Shown: positions 36,421 to 44,804 of the stretch, in pieces
Position numbering within the stretch: position 1 is the stretch's first letter
Layout: every line of letters starts with the position of its first letter
From: Campylobacter sp. 19-13652
Lineage (GTDB): Bacteria; Campylobacterota; Campylobacteria; Campylobacterales; Campylobacteraceae
Reading direction: 5' to 3'
Assembly: GCF_019702925.1 (NCBI RefSeq)
Contig: NZ_AP024713.1
Coordinates: 1,240,001 to 1,304,000, forward strand
DNA: 64,000 nucleotides
The notes under the pieces: model-generated
What the model saw: only the letters and a program-made list of their open reading frames with translations
The model's database searches: none
Told to the model about the DNA's origin: nothing
Position numbers and translations under genes: made by a program

Positions 36421-37016
36421 TGCTCCTCCTTTTGATTAGTTTGGCTTTTAAATTCAATCTGTCTCTGTATATACCTGGCTAAAAGATCTGTCTCTATATT
36501 TACCTTGCGCCCTACGGTGTATTCGCCAAAAAGCGTGTCCTTTAGGGTTATTGGGATTATGCTTAGCCGTACGCCAGTAGCGGTAATTTCACTAATTGTA
36601 AGGCTCACCCCATCAACCCCTATGCTACCCTTATGAGCCACTAAAGGCAGAGCATACTGGGGCAGGTCTATGTAAAAATCGCTCCCACTTTCTCTTTTTA
36701 CTATCTTGCTGATTTTGCCAATAGCATCTATGTGCCCTTGCATCAAATGCCCGTCAATACGCTCTCCAAGCCGCATAGCTGGCTCTATATGCACTCTAGA
36801 TTTGGCTTTATAATTTATCATAGCCAAATGCTCCACGCTCTCGCTACTTAGTCGCACACTAAAACCATCATCGTATATTGCGGTCGCACTCAAGCAGGCT
36901 CCATTTACTGCTATGCTATCGCCTATAGCCTCTGGGCGAAACTTAGATTTTAACCTTAGCTCATGTGCGCTTAAACTATAAACAGTGGCAATTTCTCTAA
37001 TAAGTCCATTAAACAT
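36384..37016 (-). CDS. ribE: Riboflavin synthase, alpha chain
   Basis: Dismutates two lumazines to riboflavin. The 210-aa protein shows the internal duplication of the family: GLIREIATVYSL with GDSIAVNGACLSATAI in the first barrel, and HLMQGHIDAIGKI with GSIGVDGVSLTIS in the second. The ATG at 37016 overlaps the rodA stop (TGATG). An upstream TTG is in frame but less likely. Confidence 0.93.
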   Translation of the reverse strand: MFNGLIREIATVYSLSAHELRLKSKFRPEAIGDSIAVNGACLSATAIYDDGFSVRLSSESVEHLAMINYKAKSRVHIEPAMRLGERIDGHLMQGHIDAIGKISKIVKRESGSDFYIDLPQYALPLVAHKGSIGVDGVSLTISEITATGVRLSIIPITLKDTLFGEYTVGRKVNIETDLLARYIQRQIEFKSQTNQKEEQWRQIELALRMY

Positions 37017-38125
37017 CAATCAAACCTAATACTAACAAGTCTATACATTTTATCAAAACGAAAGGTAAGCAAATTTTGCAAAATCCCAAAAAGCACCATA
37101 AAATTTACAAAACTACTCCCCCCATAGCTATAAAACGGCAGCGGCACGCCCACAACAGGCGCAAAGCCTATTGTCATGCTGATATTTACCCCCACGTAGA
37201 TAAAGATTAAAACCGCCACACCAGTAGTCATAACTCGAGTAAAATAATCGCTCTTAAGCTTGTAATTTAAGCTAAGCAGGTGAAAAATAAGTAACCCATA
37301 AAGCCCCAAAAGCACGCAGCCGCCATAAAATCCAAAGCGCTCAATGGTATAAGCAAAAATAAAATCACTAGTGGCTATGGGCAGGAATTTAAAATGCGTC
37401 TGCGTCGCTTCGTCCTTTGGCTTGCCACTTAGCCCGCCACTACCTATGGCGATGATGGACTGCTGGACGTGATAACTTGGCTTTTCGGAGATAAAATCAG
37501 CTATGCGCTTTTTCTGATAATCGTGCAGATTTTCATAAAGTACGGGTGCTAAAATCGCAAGCCCCACAAAAATGCTAATCCAAATTTTTTTATTAACCCC
37601 TATGACAAAAAGCACCGCATAGCCCATAAGCAAAAGCACCATAGCAGTGCCTAAATCTGGCTCTTTGGCAATTAGCAAAAACGGCAACAAAATATAAAAA
37701 CTAAGCCGCAAAAAATCACGTAAATTATACCCCTCCTCATCAGGTGGACGCTGCTTTATCAAATATGCTAGCATAAGCAAAAAAGCGGGCTTCATAAGCT
37801 CGCTGGGCTGAAGTGTAAAATGCACAAAAGGAATATCAAGCCACCGCTTTGCTCCAAGCTTACTAATACCAAAAATCTCAACACTAATAAGCAAGATAAT
37901 ATTTAACCAATAAATCGCTGGAATAATCCACTCAATCTTACGAATAGGCAATAGGAAAAACGCACAAAACCCAATAAATCCAACACCAAAATAGACAAGC
38001 TGTTTGTTTGCCAAGACGGCATTTGCCTCAAATATAAGTATATATGATAAAATAACAATAGGAAGTATTAAAATAGGCTGCACGAAGTCAAAATGTGTTA
38101 AAATACGCTTATCAAGCCTAATCAA
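37016..38125 (-). CDS. rodA: Rod-shape determining glycosyltransferase RodA
   Basis: RodA is a SEDS-family peptidoglycan polymerase that elongates the cell wall with a class B PBP. It has about ten membrane spans and the conserved RWLDIPFVHFTLQPSELMKPA, LLLIAKEPDLGTAMVLL and SYGGSSFVNF. The frame is open to a TTG at 38140. I prefer the TTG at 38125 (369 aa), because AAAGGA lies 6 bases before it. Its 3' end overlaps ribE. mreBC and the PBP2 gene are not in the window. Confidence 0.92.
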   Translation of the reverse strand: MIRLDKRILTHFDFVQPILILPIVILSYILIFEANAVLANKQLVYFGVGFIGFCAFFLLPIRKIEWIIPAIYWLNIILLISVEIFGISKLGAKRWLDIPFVHFTLQPSELMKPAFLLMLAYLIKQRPPDEEGYNLRDFLRLSFYILLPFLLIAKEPDLGTAMVLLLMGYAVLFVIGVNKKIWISIFVGLAILAPVLYENLHDYQKKRIADFISEKPSYHVQQSIIAIGSGGLSGKPKDEATQTHFKFLPIATSDFIFAYTIERFGFYGGCVLLGLYGLLIFHLLSLNYKLKSDYFTRVMTTGVAVLIFIYVGVNISMTIGFAPVVGVPLPFYSYGGSSFVNFMVLFGILQNLLTFRFDKMYRLVSIRFD

Positions 38126-38180
38126 CGCCGTTCCTTTCAATGTAAAAACGGCAAAATTATATCAAGCTAAAAGGAAAAAC

Positions 38181-39194
38181 TTGCTTAAATTTAAAGCCCT
38201 CACACCAAATCGCATAGATGTATTATTATCACTAAATCTAAATATCTCTCGCTCGCAGGCTGCAAATTTAATAAAATCAGAGTTAGTAAACCTAAACTCT
38301 CAAATAGCGAAAAAGCCCTCACAAATCGTAAGAATAGATGACGAAATATGGGTGAAAAAGCCCTCCATAACGCCGCTAGAGAATAAATTTGAAGTAGATT
38401 TTGATGTGGATATAATCTATGAAGATGATGACCTACTCGTGCTTAATAAGCCATCTGGAATAACAGTCCACGGCGCGCCAAGCGTCAAAGAGGCCACGCT
38501 TGTTGAGTGGCTAAACGAAAAAGGCTTCATGCTTTCAAATTTAAACGGCGAAGTACGAGCTGGCATAGTCCATAGACTAGATAAAGGCACAAGCGGAGCC
38601 ATCGTAGTAGCTAAAAATAATGCCGCTCACGCAGCACTTTCAGCCCAGCTTGAGGATAAGTCCATGAATAGAATTTATCTAGCCCTAATAGACTTTCCAT
38701 TAAAAGAGCCCTGCATAATAGACCGCGCTCTAGCTAGAAGTAGCCAAAATCGCCTAAAAATAGCCGTAAGCAAATCTGGCGGAAAAGCTGCAAAAAGCGC
38801 ATTTGTAAATCTAATAACACAAGCTGATGCATTCGGTGCAAAACGTATCACAAACGCCGATTCTAGCACACTAATATCAGCAAAGCTCTTTACCGGCAGA
38901 ACACACCAAATAAGAGCGCATCTAGCCAGCATAAGCCGCCATATTTTAGGCGATGATTTATATGGTTTTAAGAGGCAAAATGGTAAAATCGCAAGAATTA
39001 TGCTTCACGCTTATATGTTAAATTTCAAGCACCCTCGCACAGGTGAGCTAATGAGCTTTATTGCACCATTTGACGAGGTTTTTGCCACGACTTTAAGCGA
39101 TAAATTTAATCAAGGACTAATAGATGAAAAAACGGCTCCAAAGTACCTTAATAACGCTTTTTCTGACGTTTCTAAGTGGTTGTGCTACACTTAA
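38181..39194 (+). CDS. RluA/RluD-family pseudouridine synthase
   Basis: Converts uridine to pseudouridine in 23S rRNA or tRNA. It has an N-terminal S4 RNA-binding domain (about 7-65, with LSLNLNISRSQAANLI) and a catalytic domain with GIVHRLDKGTSGAIVVAK containing the nucleophilic Asp. GRTHQIRAHLA comes later. The frame extends upstream to 38004, antisense to rodA. I chose the TTG at 38181 because AAAAGGAAAAAC precedes it and the S4 domain follows (337 aa). The last 24 codons overlap flpA by 71 bases. Site specificity cannot be read from sequence. Confidence 0.88.
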   Translation: MLKFKALTPNRIDVLLSLNLNISRSQAANLIKSELVNLNSQIAKKPSQIVRIDDEIWVKKPSITPLENKFEVDFDVDIIYEDDDLLVLNKPSGITVHGAPSVKEATLVEWLNEKGFMLSNLNGEVRAGIVHRLDKGTSGAIVVAKNNAAHAALSAQLEDKSMNRIYLALIDFPLKEPCIIDRALARSSQNRLKIAVSKSGGKAAKSAFVNLITQADAFGAKRITNADSSTLISAKLFTGRTHQIRAHLASISRHILGDDLYGFKRQNGKIARIMLHAYMLNFKHPRTGELMSFIAPFDEVFATTLSDKFNQGLIDEKTAPKYLNNAFSDVSKWLCYT

Positions 39195-40335
39195 TAGCCC
39201 GCAGCAACAAGACCCAAACCTACCAGTACCAAGCGGAATAAAAACCATAAGCGATAGTAGAGAGATAGGATTTGAGTGGGCTAGCCTGGGGGATGATGAG
39301 AGGATTGCTGGATATAGCATATATCGCCTAGAACCAAATAAAGGAGGCTACTCGCTAGTTGGCAAGGTGGAGGATCGTTTTGCCACGCACTTTGTAGATA
39401 GTGGACTTAAGCCTGATTCAGACTACTCATATGAGATACGAAGCTACTCAAAAAACAGCGTCTCAGCACCATCAAAACAGGTAAGTGCGCACACTAGGGC
39501 AATGATAGAATCTGTGCCGTTTGCAGAGGCTATACAGGGGCTTCCTGAGCGAGTCAAGCTAATCTGGAGACCGCACCCAGACATGGCGGTAAATGGCTAT
39601 GAGATACAAAGGGCCGACGGCGAGGATAAAAAATACTCACGTATCGCAAGCTTAAAAGGTAGGCTAAATGCTGAATTTATCGATAGTAGCGTAAAATCAA
39701 ACCAAACGTATTACTATATCATCTACGCACAGACTTCAAAAGGGCTGTCAAAGCCATCAAATCCGCTAAAAGCTACTACAAAGCCACTGCCACTACCCAT
39801 AAGGGCCATTAGTGCGAGCAAGGACGAACCAAAAAAAATAACCCTTAAATGGCAGTCTACGCCGTTTGATGATTTTAGCCATTTTAATATCTACAGAAGC
39901 TCGGCTAAATTTTTGCCATACACCCTGCATGACACCTCAAAGACAAATACCTACACAGACCTAGAGACCTCAAATGATGCGACTAGATACTATCAAGTAA
40001 GCGTGGTTGATAAAGATGGGCTTGAAAGCCAAAAGGTAGAGGTCATAGGGCATACCCTAGCAGCCCCAAAGGCCCCAAAATCACTAGCAGCAGAGCCAAC
40101 TGCAACTGGCATAGCGCTTAGCTGGGGCGCGGTAGCTGGGGCTAAAAAATATAAAATTTATAAAAAATCTGCTGATTTTGACGGACTTTTGGCTGAAGTA
40201 AGCGGCACTACCTACGTCGATACTAGACTAGCCCCTGATTCTAGCTTTACATATAATGTAGTCGCTGTTGATAACTACGGCTTAGAATCATCTAAATCAG
40301 ATAGCCTAAAAATAAAAACAAATGCCGAATTTTAG
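39124..40335 (+). CDS. flpA: Fibronectin type III-domain lipoprotein FlpA
   Basis: A 403-aa outer-membrane lipoprotein with lipobox LSGC (Cys about 20) and three to four fibronectin type III domains, recognisable by repeated YSIYR-, YEIQRAD-, FNIYRSS- and YKIYKKS-type strands and SYEIRSYS/TYYYIIYAQT-type ends. In C. jejuni FlpA is an adhesin that binds host fibronectin; the same function here is inferred from similarity and gene order. It starts within the end of the pseudouridine synthase gene. Confidence 0.9.
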   Translation: MKKRLQSTLITLFLTFLSGCATLNSPQQQDPNLPVPSGIKTISDSREIGFEWASLGDDERIAGYSIYRLEPNKGGYSLVGKVEDRFATHFVDSGLKPDSDYSYEIRSYSKNSVSAPSKQVSAHTRAMIESVPFAEAIQGLPERVKLIWRPHPDMAVNGYEIQRADGEDKKYSRIASLKGRLNAEFIDSSVKSNQTYYYIIYAQTSKGLSKPSNPLKATTKPLPLPIRAISASKDEPKKITLKWQSTPFDDFSHFNIYRSSAKFLPYTLHDTSKTNTYTDLETSNDATRYYQVSVVDKDGLESQKVEVIGHTLAAPKAPKSLAAEPTATGIALSWGAVAGAKKYKIYKKSADFDGLLAEVSGTTYVDTRLAPDSSFTYNVVAVDNYGLESSKSDSLKIKTNAEF

Positions 40336-41518
40336 AGCAAAAAGCCTAAAACCAGTAGAGCTTGTGGCAAAAAAGGACGCAGTGGAGTTTGTCTGGGAAG
40401 CACACTCTAATAACGGCACAAAGCTAATTTTTACCAAAGTCGAGGACGCTGAGTTTTTCATACTAGTTAAGTCCTCAAAAGACGCAATAGTGGTAAAGGG
40501 AGAAAAAATCAGCAAGCCAGCGCGCATAGGGATACTGCAAAAAGCTCTGCTTGCTTATCGCGATTTAGCTCAAGCCGAGATAATAAACGAAGCTGTGGAA
40601 CTAAATAAAAATAGGCTCGTTAAAAAAGATAGCCAAATAATTGAGATTAATGAATTTGAAGCCGAGCTTAAAAATTTAGCGGATAAATTTAAAAGAATAT
40701 TTATAGAAATAGGCTTTGGCTCTGGCAGGCATCTACTCTATCAAGCCAGCCAAAACCCAAACACCCTAATAATAGGCATAGAAGTATATAAACCAAGCAT
40801 TGAGCAAGTCGCAAAGTTAGCAAAAGCGCAAAACCTGCAAAACATCAGACTTTTAAACACAGACGCCAGGCTTGTAATGGCGCTACTTAAATCAAATTCA
40901 ATAGATAAAATTTTCCTGCATTTTCCAGTACCATGGCCAAAGGCTCCTCACAGAAGAGTAGCCAGCGAGGCCTTTGCACTAGAGTGTGAGAGAATACTAA
41001 AAGATGGCGGCTGCTTCGAGCTTCGCACAGATGAGAAAGACTACGCCTCATATACTGCTGAGTGTTTTTTAAGCCTACACTCACCAAAGCTTAGCATAGC
41101 CAAAAACAAAGACTTAAGCGTCATTAGCAAATACGAAGCAAGATGGCGAAAGCTAGAAAAAGATATCTATGACATAGCATACCACTGTGATACAATTAGC
41201 ACCGAACTAGAAAATGCGGGGGATTTTAGCTTTAATACTATTCTATCGCCAGAGCTTATTCTTAGAGAATTTAAAGACACCACAATAAAAAAAGATGGCT
41301 ACTTTTTCCACTTAGAAAGAGCTTATAAAACAAGTCAAAATGCAGCCTTATTAAGAGTAAGCCTTGGCGGATTTTACGCACCAGAGCACTGCTATTTGCT
41401 TATAACAGATAAAAATATAAGCTACTTTATAAAAGCGCCCCTGCGCACAAAAGACAACTTAAAAGCGCATGAGGCAATGAGGGATTTTTTAAATGCAGAG
41501 TATAATAAGCGCAAATAA
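40322..41518 (+). CDS. trmB: tRNA (guanine-N7-)-methyltransferase
   Basis: Methylates G46 in tRNA variable loops. The 398-aa protein is longer than E. coli TrmB. A Campylobacterota-type N-terminal extension (1-110) precedes the SAM-binding FIEIGFGSGRHLLYQA (about 129-144). The catalytic-region HFPVPWPKAPHRRV follows, and a C-terminal extra domain of about 120 residues ends the protein. It starts inside the flpA stop region (14-base overlap) and overlaps ftsE by 26 bases. Confidence 0.9.
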   Translation: MPNFRAKSLKPVELVAKKDAVEFVWEAHSNNGTKLIFTKVEDAEFFILVKSSKDAIVVKGEKISKPARIGILQKALLAYRDLAQAEIINEAVELNKNRLVKKDSQIIEINEFEAELKNLADKFKRIFIEIGFGSGRHLLYQASQNPNTLIIGIEVYKPSIEQVAKLAKAQNLQNIRLLNTDARLVMALLKSNSIDKIFLHFPVPWPKAPHRRVASEAFALECERILKDGGCFELRTDEKDYASYTAECFLSLHSPKLSIAKNKDLSVISKYEARWRKLEKDIYDIAYHCDTISTELENAGDFSFNTILSPELILREFKDTTIKKDGYFFHLERAYKTSQNAALLRVSLGGFYAPEHCYLLITDKNISYFIKAPLRTKDNLKAHEAMRDFLNAEYNKRK

Positions 41519-42164
41519 TCTAACGCTAAGCTACGAAGCCAGCGAAATAGTCATAAACAGAGCTAGATTTGAGATAAATCAGCGAGACTTTGTTTTTATA
41601 ACAGGCAAAAGTGGAAGTGGTAAAAGCACGCTACTAAAGTCATTTTACGGCGAAATATCCCCAGTGGCTGGTAGCCTTGATGTGTGTTTTATGCCACTTA
41701 TTCATATAAGCGGAGCAAATTTAAATCGCCTTAGACAAAAGATTGGAATTTTATTTCAAAACTACAAACTCATACACGAATGGAGTGTCGAAAAAAACGT
41801 AATGCTGCCACTTTTTATAAAAGGCTATGCGCACTCAGTTTGCAAAAAGCAGGCGGCAAAGCTACTCCATCATGTGCAAATGGGGCATAAGGCAGACAAA
41901 TATCCCCTAGAACTAAGCGGCGGAGAGCAGCAGCGCGTGGCTATGGCTAGGGCTTTAGCGCACAATCCAGCCCTACTTTTATGCGACGAGCCAACTGGCA
42001 ACCTTGATGAATATTCAAGCAGGATTATATGGGATTTACTGGTATCTGCAAGAGAACAGCTTGGAACGAGTGTAGTCGTAGTAACGCATAAAATCCCAGA
42101 TAACATGCGAATCTCATACAGGCATTTTCATATCGAAGAAGGGAGGCTTTATGAGATCCATTAA
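41493..42164 (+). CDS. ftsE: Cell division ATPase FtsE
   Basis: FtsE powers FtsX conformational changes that activate periplasmic amidases at the division septum. The 223-aa protein has Walker A TGKSGSGKST (about 34), signature LSGGEQQRVAMARAL and Walker B LLLCDEPTGNLD, with VVVTHK as the switch. It overlaps trmB upstream and ftsX downstream (14 bases). Confidence 0.93.
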   Translation: MQSIISANNLTLSYEASEIVINRARFEINQRDFVFITGKSGSGKSTLLKSFYGEISPVAGSLDVCFMPLIHISGANLNRLRQKIGILFQNYKLIHEWSVEKNVMLPLFIKGYAHSVCKKQAAKLLHHVQMGHKADKYPLELSGGEQQRVAMARALAHNPALLLCDEPTGNLDEYSSRIIWDLLVSAREQLGTSVVVVTHKIPDNMRISYRHFHIEEGRLYEIH

Positions 42165-42972
42165 AAATCATCTAGGCTTTATACTTCCGCTTGTTGCGCT
42201 ACTTTTTGCCGTGCAATTTAGTATTCTTGCAGATAATATCTTAAGCGAATATAAAAATTTAATGAGTAAAGATTATAACATAGTTATAGTCTCGTCAAAA
42301 AAGCTTACCATAGATGACTTAAAAAGCTCAATAAAAGAGGCATTAGCCCTTGATGAGATAGATAACGATAAGATAATCTCAAAGCTAAATGGCGAAATTT
42401 CAAGCAAAAATCTAGGGCTTTTAAAAAATGCCCTACCAAATTTTTACTCACTAAAGCTTAATAGCTTTGTTAATAGCAAGAGACTAGAAGGCATTAGAGC
42501 AAATTTACTAAAAATAGACGGTGTAACTCAAGCTGAGACATTTTTAAAAACACATGATAAAATTTATAAAGCCCTAGAGCTTAGCAGGCTTTTAAGCCTC
42601 GCATTTGTAGTAATTATAGGTGCTATTGGCTTTTTACTAATCCTAAAACAGATACGCATATGGCTATATGAACACAGAGAGAGAATGCAGATAATGACAC
42701 TTTTTGGGGCTGGATTTATACTAAAAAGCGGCATACTTTACCGTACTGCCATAGTAGATAGCATTATGGCTAGCCTATTTGTCGTGGCGTCATTTTACTT
42801 TGCACCAGAGATAAGCTCGCTAAAGCAGATACTCCTAGAACTTGATCTATCAATGCCAAAAATAGATCTAGTCTCAGATGGGCTACGGCTACTTGGCTAC
42901 TCGCTAGGCATTAGTATAATCTCAGTCAGCTTAGTGATGAAAACTTATAGGCGCACAAACGATGAAGTTTAA
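42151..42972 (+). CDS. ftsX: Cell division permease FtsX
   Basis: FtsX is the inner-membrane partner of FtsE. The 273-aa protein has the four-span plan: span 1 about 5-25 (HLGFILPLVALLFAVQFSIL), a periplasmic loop to about 145, then spans at about 150-170, 195-220 and 250-268. The periplasmic loop would contact the EnvC-like protein encoded next (11-base overlap). Confidence 0.9.
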   Translation: MRSIKNHLGFILPLVALLFAVQFSILADNILSEYKNLMSKDYNIVIVSSKKLTIDDLKSSIKEALALDEIDNDKIISKLNGEISSKNLGLLKNALPNFYSLKLNSFVNSKRLEGIRANLLKIDGVTQAETFLKTHDKIYKALELSRLLSLAFVVIIGAIGFLLILKQIRIWLYEHRERMQIMTLFGAGFILKSGILYRTAIVDSIMASLFVVASFYFAPEISSLKQILLELDLSMPKIDLVSDGLRLLGYSLGISIISVSLVMKTYRRTNDEV

Positions 42973-44167
42973 AATTTCGCTCATGCTGTGTGCGCTATTT
43001 TTTACAGTAGTGCAAATAAATGCAGCTAGCACAAATGAAAAAATCAAAAATCAAGAAAAAGACCTAGCCTCTAGCAAAAAAATAGAAGCTGGACTAAATA
43101 AAAAGCTAGACGATATAGCAAATGATATTAAGCGCTCTGAGACTGAATTAGAAAACATAAACAAAGATATAGTGGTATTAAAGCAGCAGATAGATGAGCT
43201 TAAGCAAAGCAAAGAGCAGGCACAAAATGATCTAAATGAGCTAAACAGGCAAAACAATGAGCTTATCACAAACCAAAAGCAAGTCGAAGCAAGCCTAGTC
43301 AATATCATAGCGCAAAACTTTTCGCTTGATCTTTTAATGGCTGATAGCGAGGGCGAAAGCGCTGAGAATATAATATCTATAAAAGCCGTAGAAAAGCTAA
43401 ACTCAATAATGAAAGATGACTTAAGAAAACTAGCCAAAAACTACGATGAAACCACAAATATAATAAGACAAAAACAAGAGAGAATAGAGACTATACAAAA
43501 AAGTCTAAGTGATTTTGAAAGCAAAAAAGCGCAACTTTTAAAGCTACAAAAAAAGCAAAATGACACCGTAATTGCGCTTAAAAACGACAATGAAACCTAC
43601 AAAAAAAAGCTAATAAATTTAAAAAACCAGCAAGAACAGATGAGGCAAACCTTACAAAAACTATCCATAATAGCACAAAAAGAAAACGAGCAAAAATCAC
43701 AAAAACAGACCCAAAAAAGCCAAAATATAGCCCAAGGCAAACCTCAGCAAGGATATAGCGGCACAGCAGTGAGACGATATACTGGGGCTAAGACCATAGC
43801 ACCACTTGATAGCTTTAGCATAAAGCAGCGCTTTGGAAACTACGTAGATCCCATTTATAATCTAAAAATTTTTAACGAATCGGTAATACTAAGCTCAAAC
43901 ACAAAAGACGCTACGGTAAAAAATGTGCTTGATGGTAAGGTAATTTTTGCAAAACACACAGCACTACTAGATAATGTCATCATCATAGAAAATAGCGCCC
44001 AAATCCACACCGTATACGCAAATCTAAGCCAAATCGCCCCCTCTGTAAAAGTGGGTGCAGTGGTAAAAAAGGGTAGCATTATAGGAAGGGTTTCACAGGA
44101 TTTGACATTTGAAGTAACACAGAAAAACTACCACATAGACCCACTTGAGCTAATCGCTATTAAGTAG
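42962..44167 (+). CDS. EnvC-like murein hydrolase activator (degenerate LytM)
   Basis: A 401-aa exported protein: signal peptide (1 to about 20, cleavage near INAAS), long coiled coil (about 25-240, Lys/Glu/Gln-rich heptads) and a C-terminal M23/LytM domain (about 280-400). The LytM zinc ligands are lost. HxGxD is replaced by FNESVIL, the Y-x-HL position reads TVYANLS, and HLHFE reads DLTFEV. It therefore should not cut peptidoglycan itself but activate an amidase, as EnvC does. Position directly after ftsEX supports this. The likely target, AmiA, is encoded at 55294-56775. Confidence 0.88.
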   Translation: MKFKISLMLCALFFTVVQINAASTNEKIKNQEKDLASSKKIEAGLNKKLDDIANDIKRSETELENINKDIVVLKQQIDELKQSKEQAQNDLNELNRQNNELITNQKQVEASLVNIIAQNFSLDLLMADSEGESAENIISIKAVEKLNSIMKDDLRKLAKNYDETTNIIRQKQERIETIQKSLSDFESKKAQLLKLQKKQNDTVIALKNDNETYKKKLINLKNQQEQMRQTLQKLSIIAQKENEQKSQKQTQKSQNIAQGKPQQGYSGTAVRRYTGAKTIAPLDSFSIKQRFGNYVDPIYNLKIFNESVILSSNTKDATVKNVLDGKVIFAKHTALLDNVIIIENSAQIHTVYANLSQIAPSVKVGAVVKKGSIIGRVSQDLTFEVTQKNYHIDPLELIAIK

Positions 44168-44224
44168 GCCAAAATAAATTTAAGCTATTTTAAACAATAA
44201 AAATTAAAAGCAAACCCTAGCTAC

Positions 44225-44360
44225 TATATGAGTGGCTTAATGCCGATTTTTCGCTATCCGCCCATACCTCTCTGCAAAAGTGCTAAAATTTTGCCGACAT
44301 TGCAAAGTAATGGTAGTAATGCCAAAAACTACTAGCACAAATTAGTGGCATTAGGCTTGC
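44225..44360 (+). repeat. Degenerate intergenic element, copy A
   Basis: Begins TATATGAGTGGCTTAATGCC, then GATTTTT; later TTGCCGACATTG, AATGGTAGTAATGCC and the tail ACTAGCACAAATTAGTGGC with TTAGGCTTGC. It aligns with copy B almost end to end, with indels. Confidence 0.7.
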
Positions 44361-44453
44361 GCCGTGTTTAAATTTAATATTTTGGAATGGCTCTGTTTTA
44401 AAAAAGTATTGCTTTTTTAAAGCTTAATTTGGTTTTGGCAGGCCAGCACTGCG

Positions 44454-44582
44454 TATATGAGTGGCTTAGTGCCGATTTTTACACTGAGTTTTTACGAAGT
44501 GTAAAAATCGTGCCGACCACCTTGTGTAACAAGGGTGGCAATGCTTTATACTACTGGCAAGAATTAGGGGTACTGTGCTTGC
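44454..44582 (+). repeat. Degenerate intergenic element, copy B
   Basis: Begins TATATGAGTGGCTTAGTGCC. Contains a strong hairpin: CGATTTTTACACT pairs with AGTGTAAAAATCG. This is followed by TGCCGACCACC, GGGTGGCAATGC, and a tail CTGGCAAGAATTAGGGG with TGTGCTTGC. The hairpin is the best conserved structural feature. Confidence 0.7.
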
Positions 44583-44744
44583 TTTAGTGTCGCTAAGGAG
44601 CAATACTTTGTTAAAATAGAGACTTTGGAATTTATTTCATATTTTGCCTATTGTGGCATAAATAGACGGTATTTCCCAGCAGGCTTATATCGGTCTTTAA
44701 GTATAAAAAATCAAAAAATCTCATCAGCTACTTTTGTAAAAAGT

Positions 44745-44768
44745 AAAAAGAGCGCAACGATCGCGCTC
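44745..44768 (-). terminator. Intrinsic terminator of the flagellar operon
   Basis: On the minus strand, GAGCGC and GCGCTC pair around a 7-base loop and run into TTTTT, about 37 bases past the flgK stop. Confidence 0.8.
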
Positions 44769-44804
44769 AGCCTATAATTTACCCATGGATTAAAGGTGCA
44801 TTAA

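Larger units (their letters stand above)
44168..44804. other. Gene-free region with two copies of the intergenic element
   Basis: About 640 bases between the convergent EnvC-like gene and flgK. It contains elements A (44225-44360) and B (44454-44582) in direct orientation. Each is followed by similar AT-rich sequence containing TTTGGAAT-like words. The flgK terminator is at its right end. No gene is supported. Confidence 0.65.
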
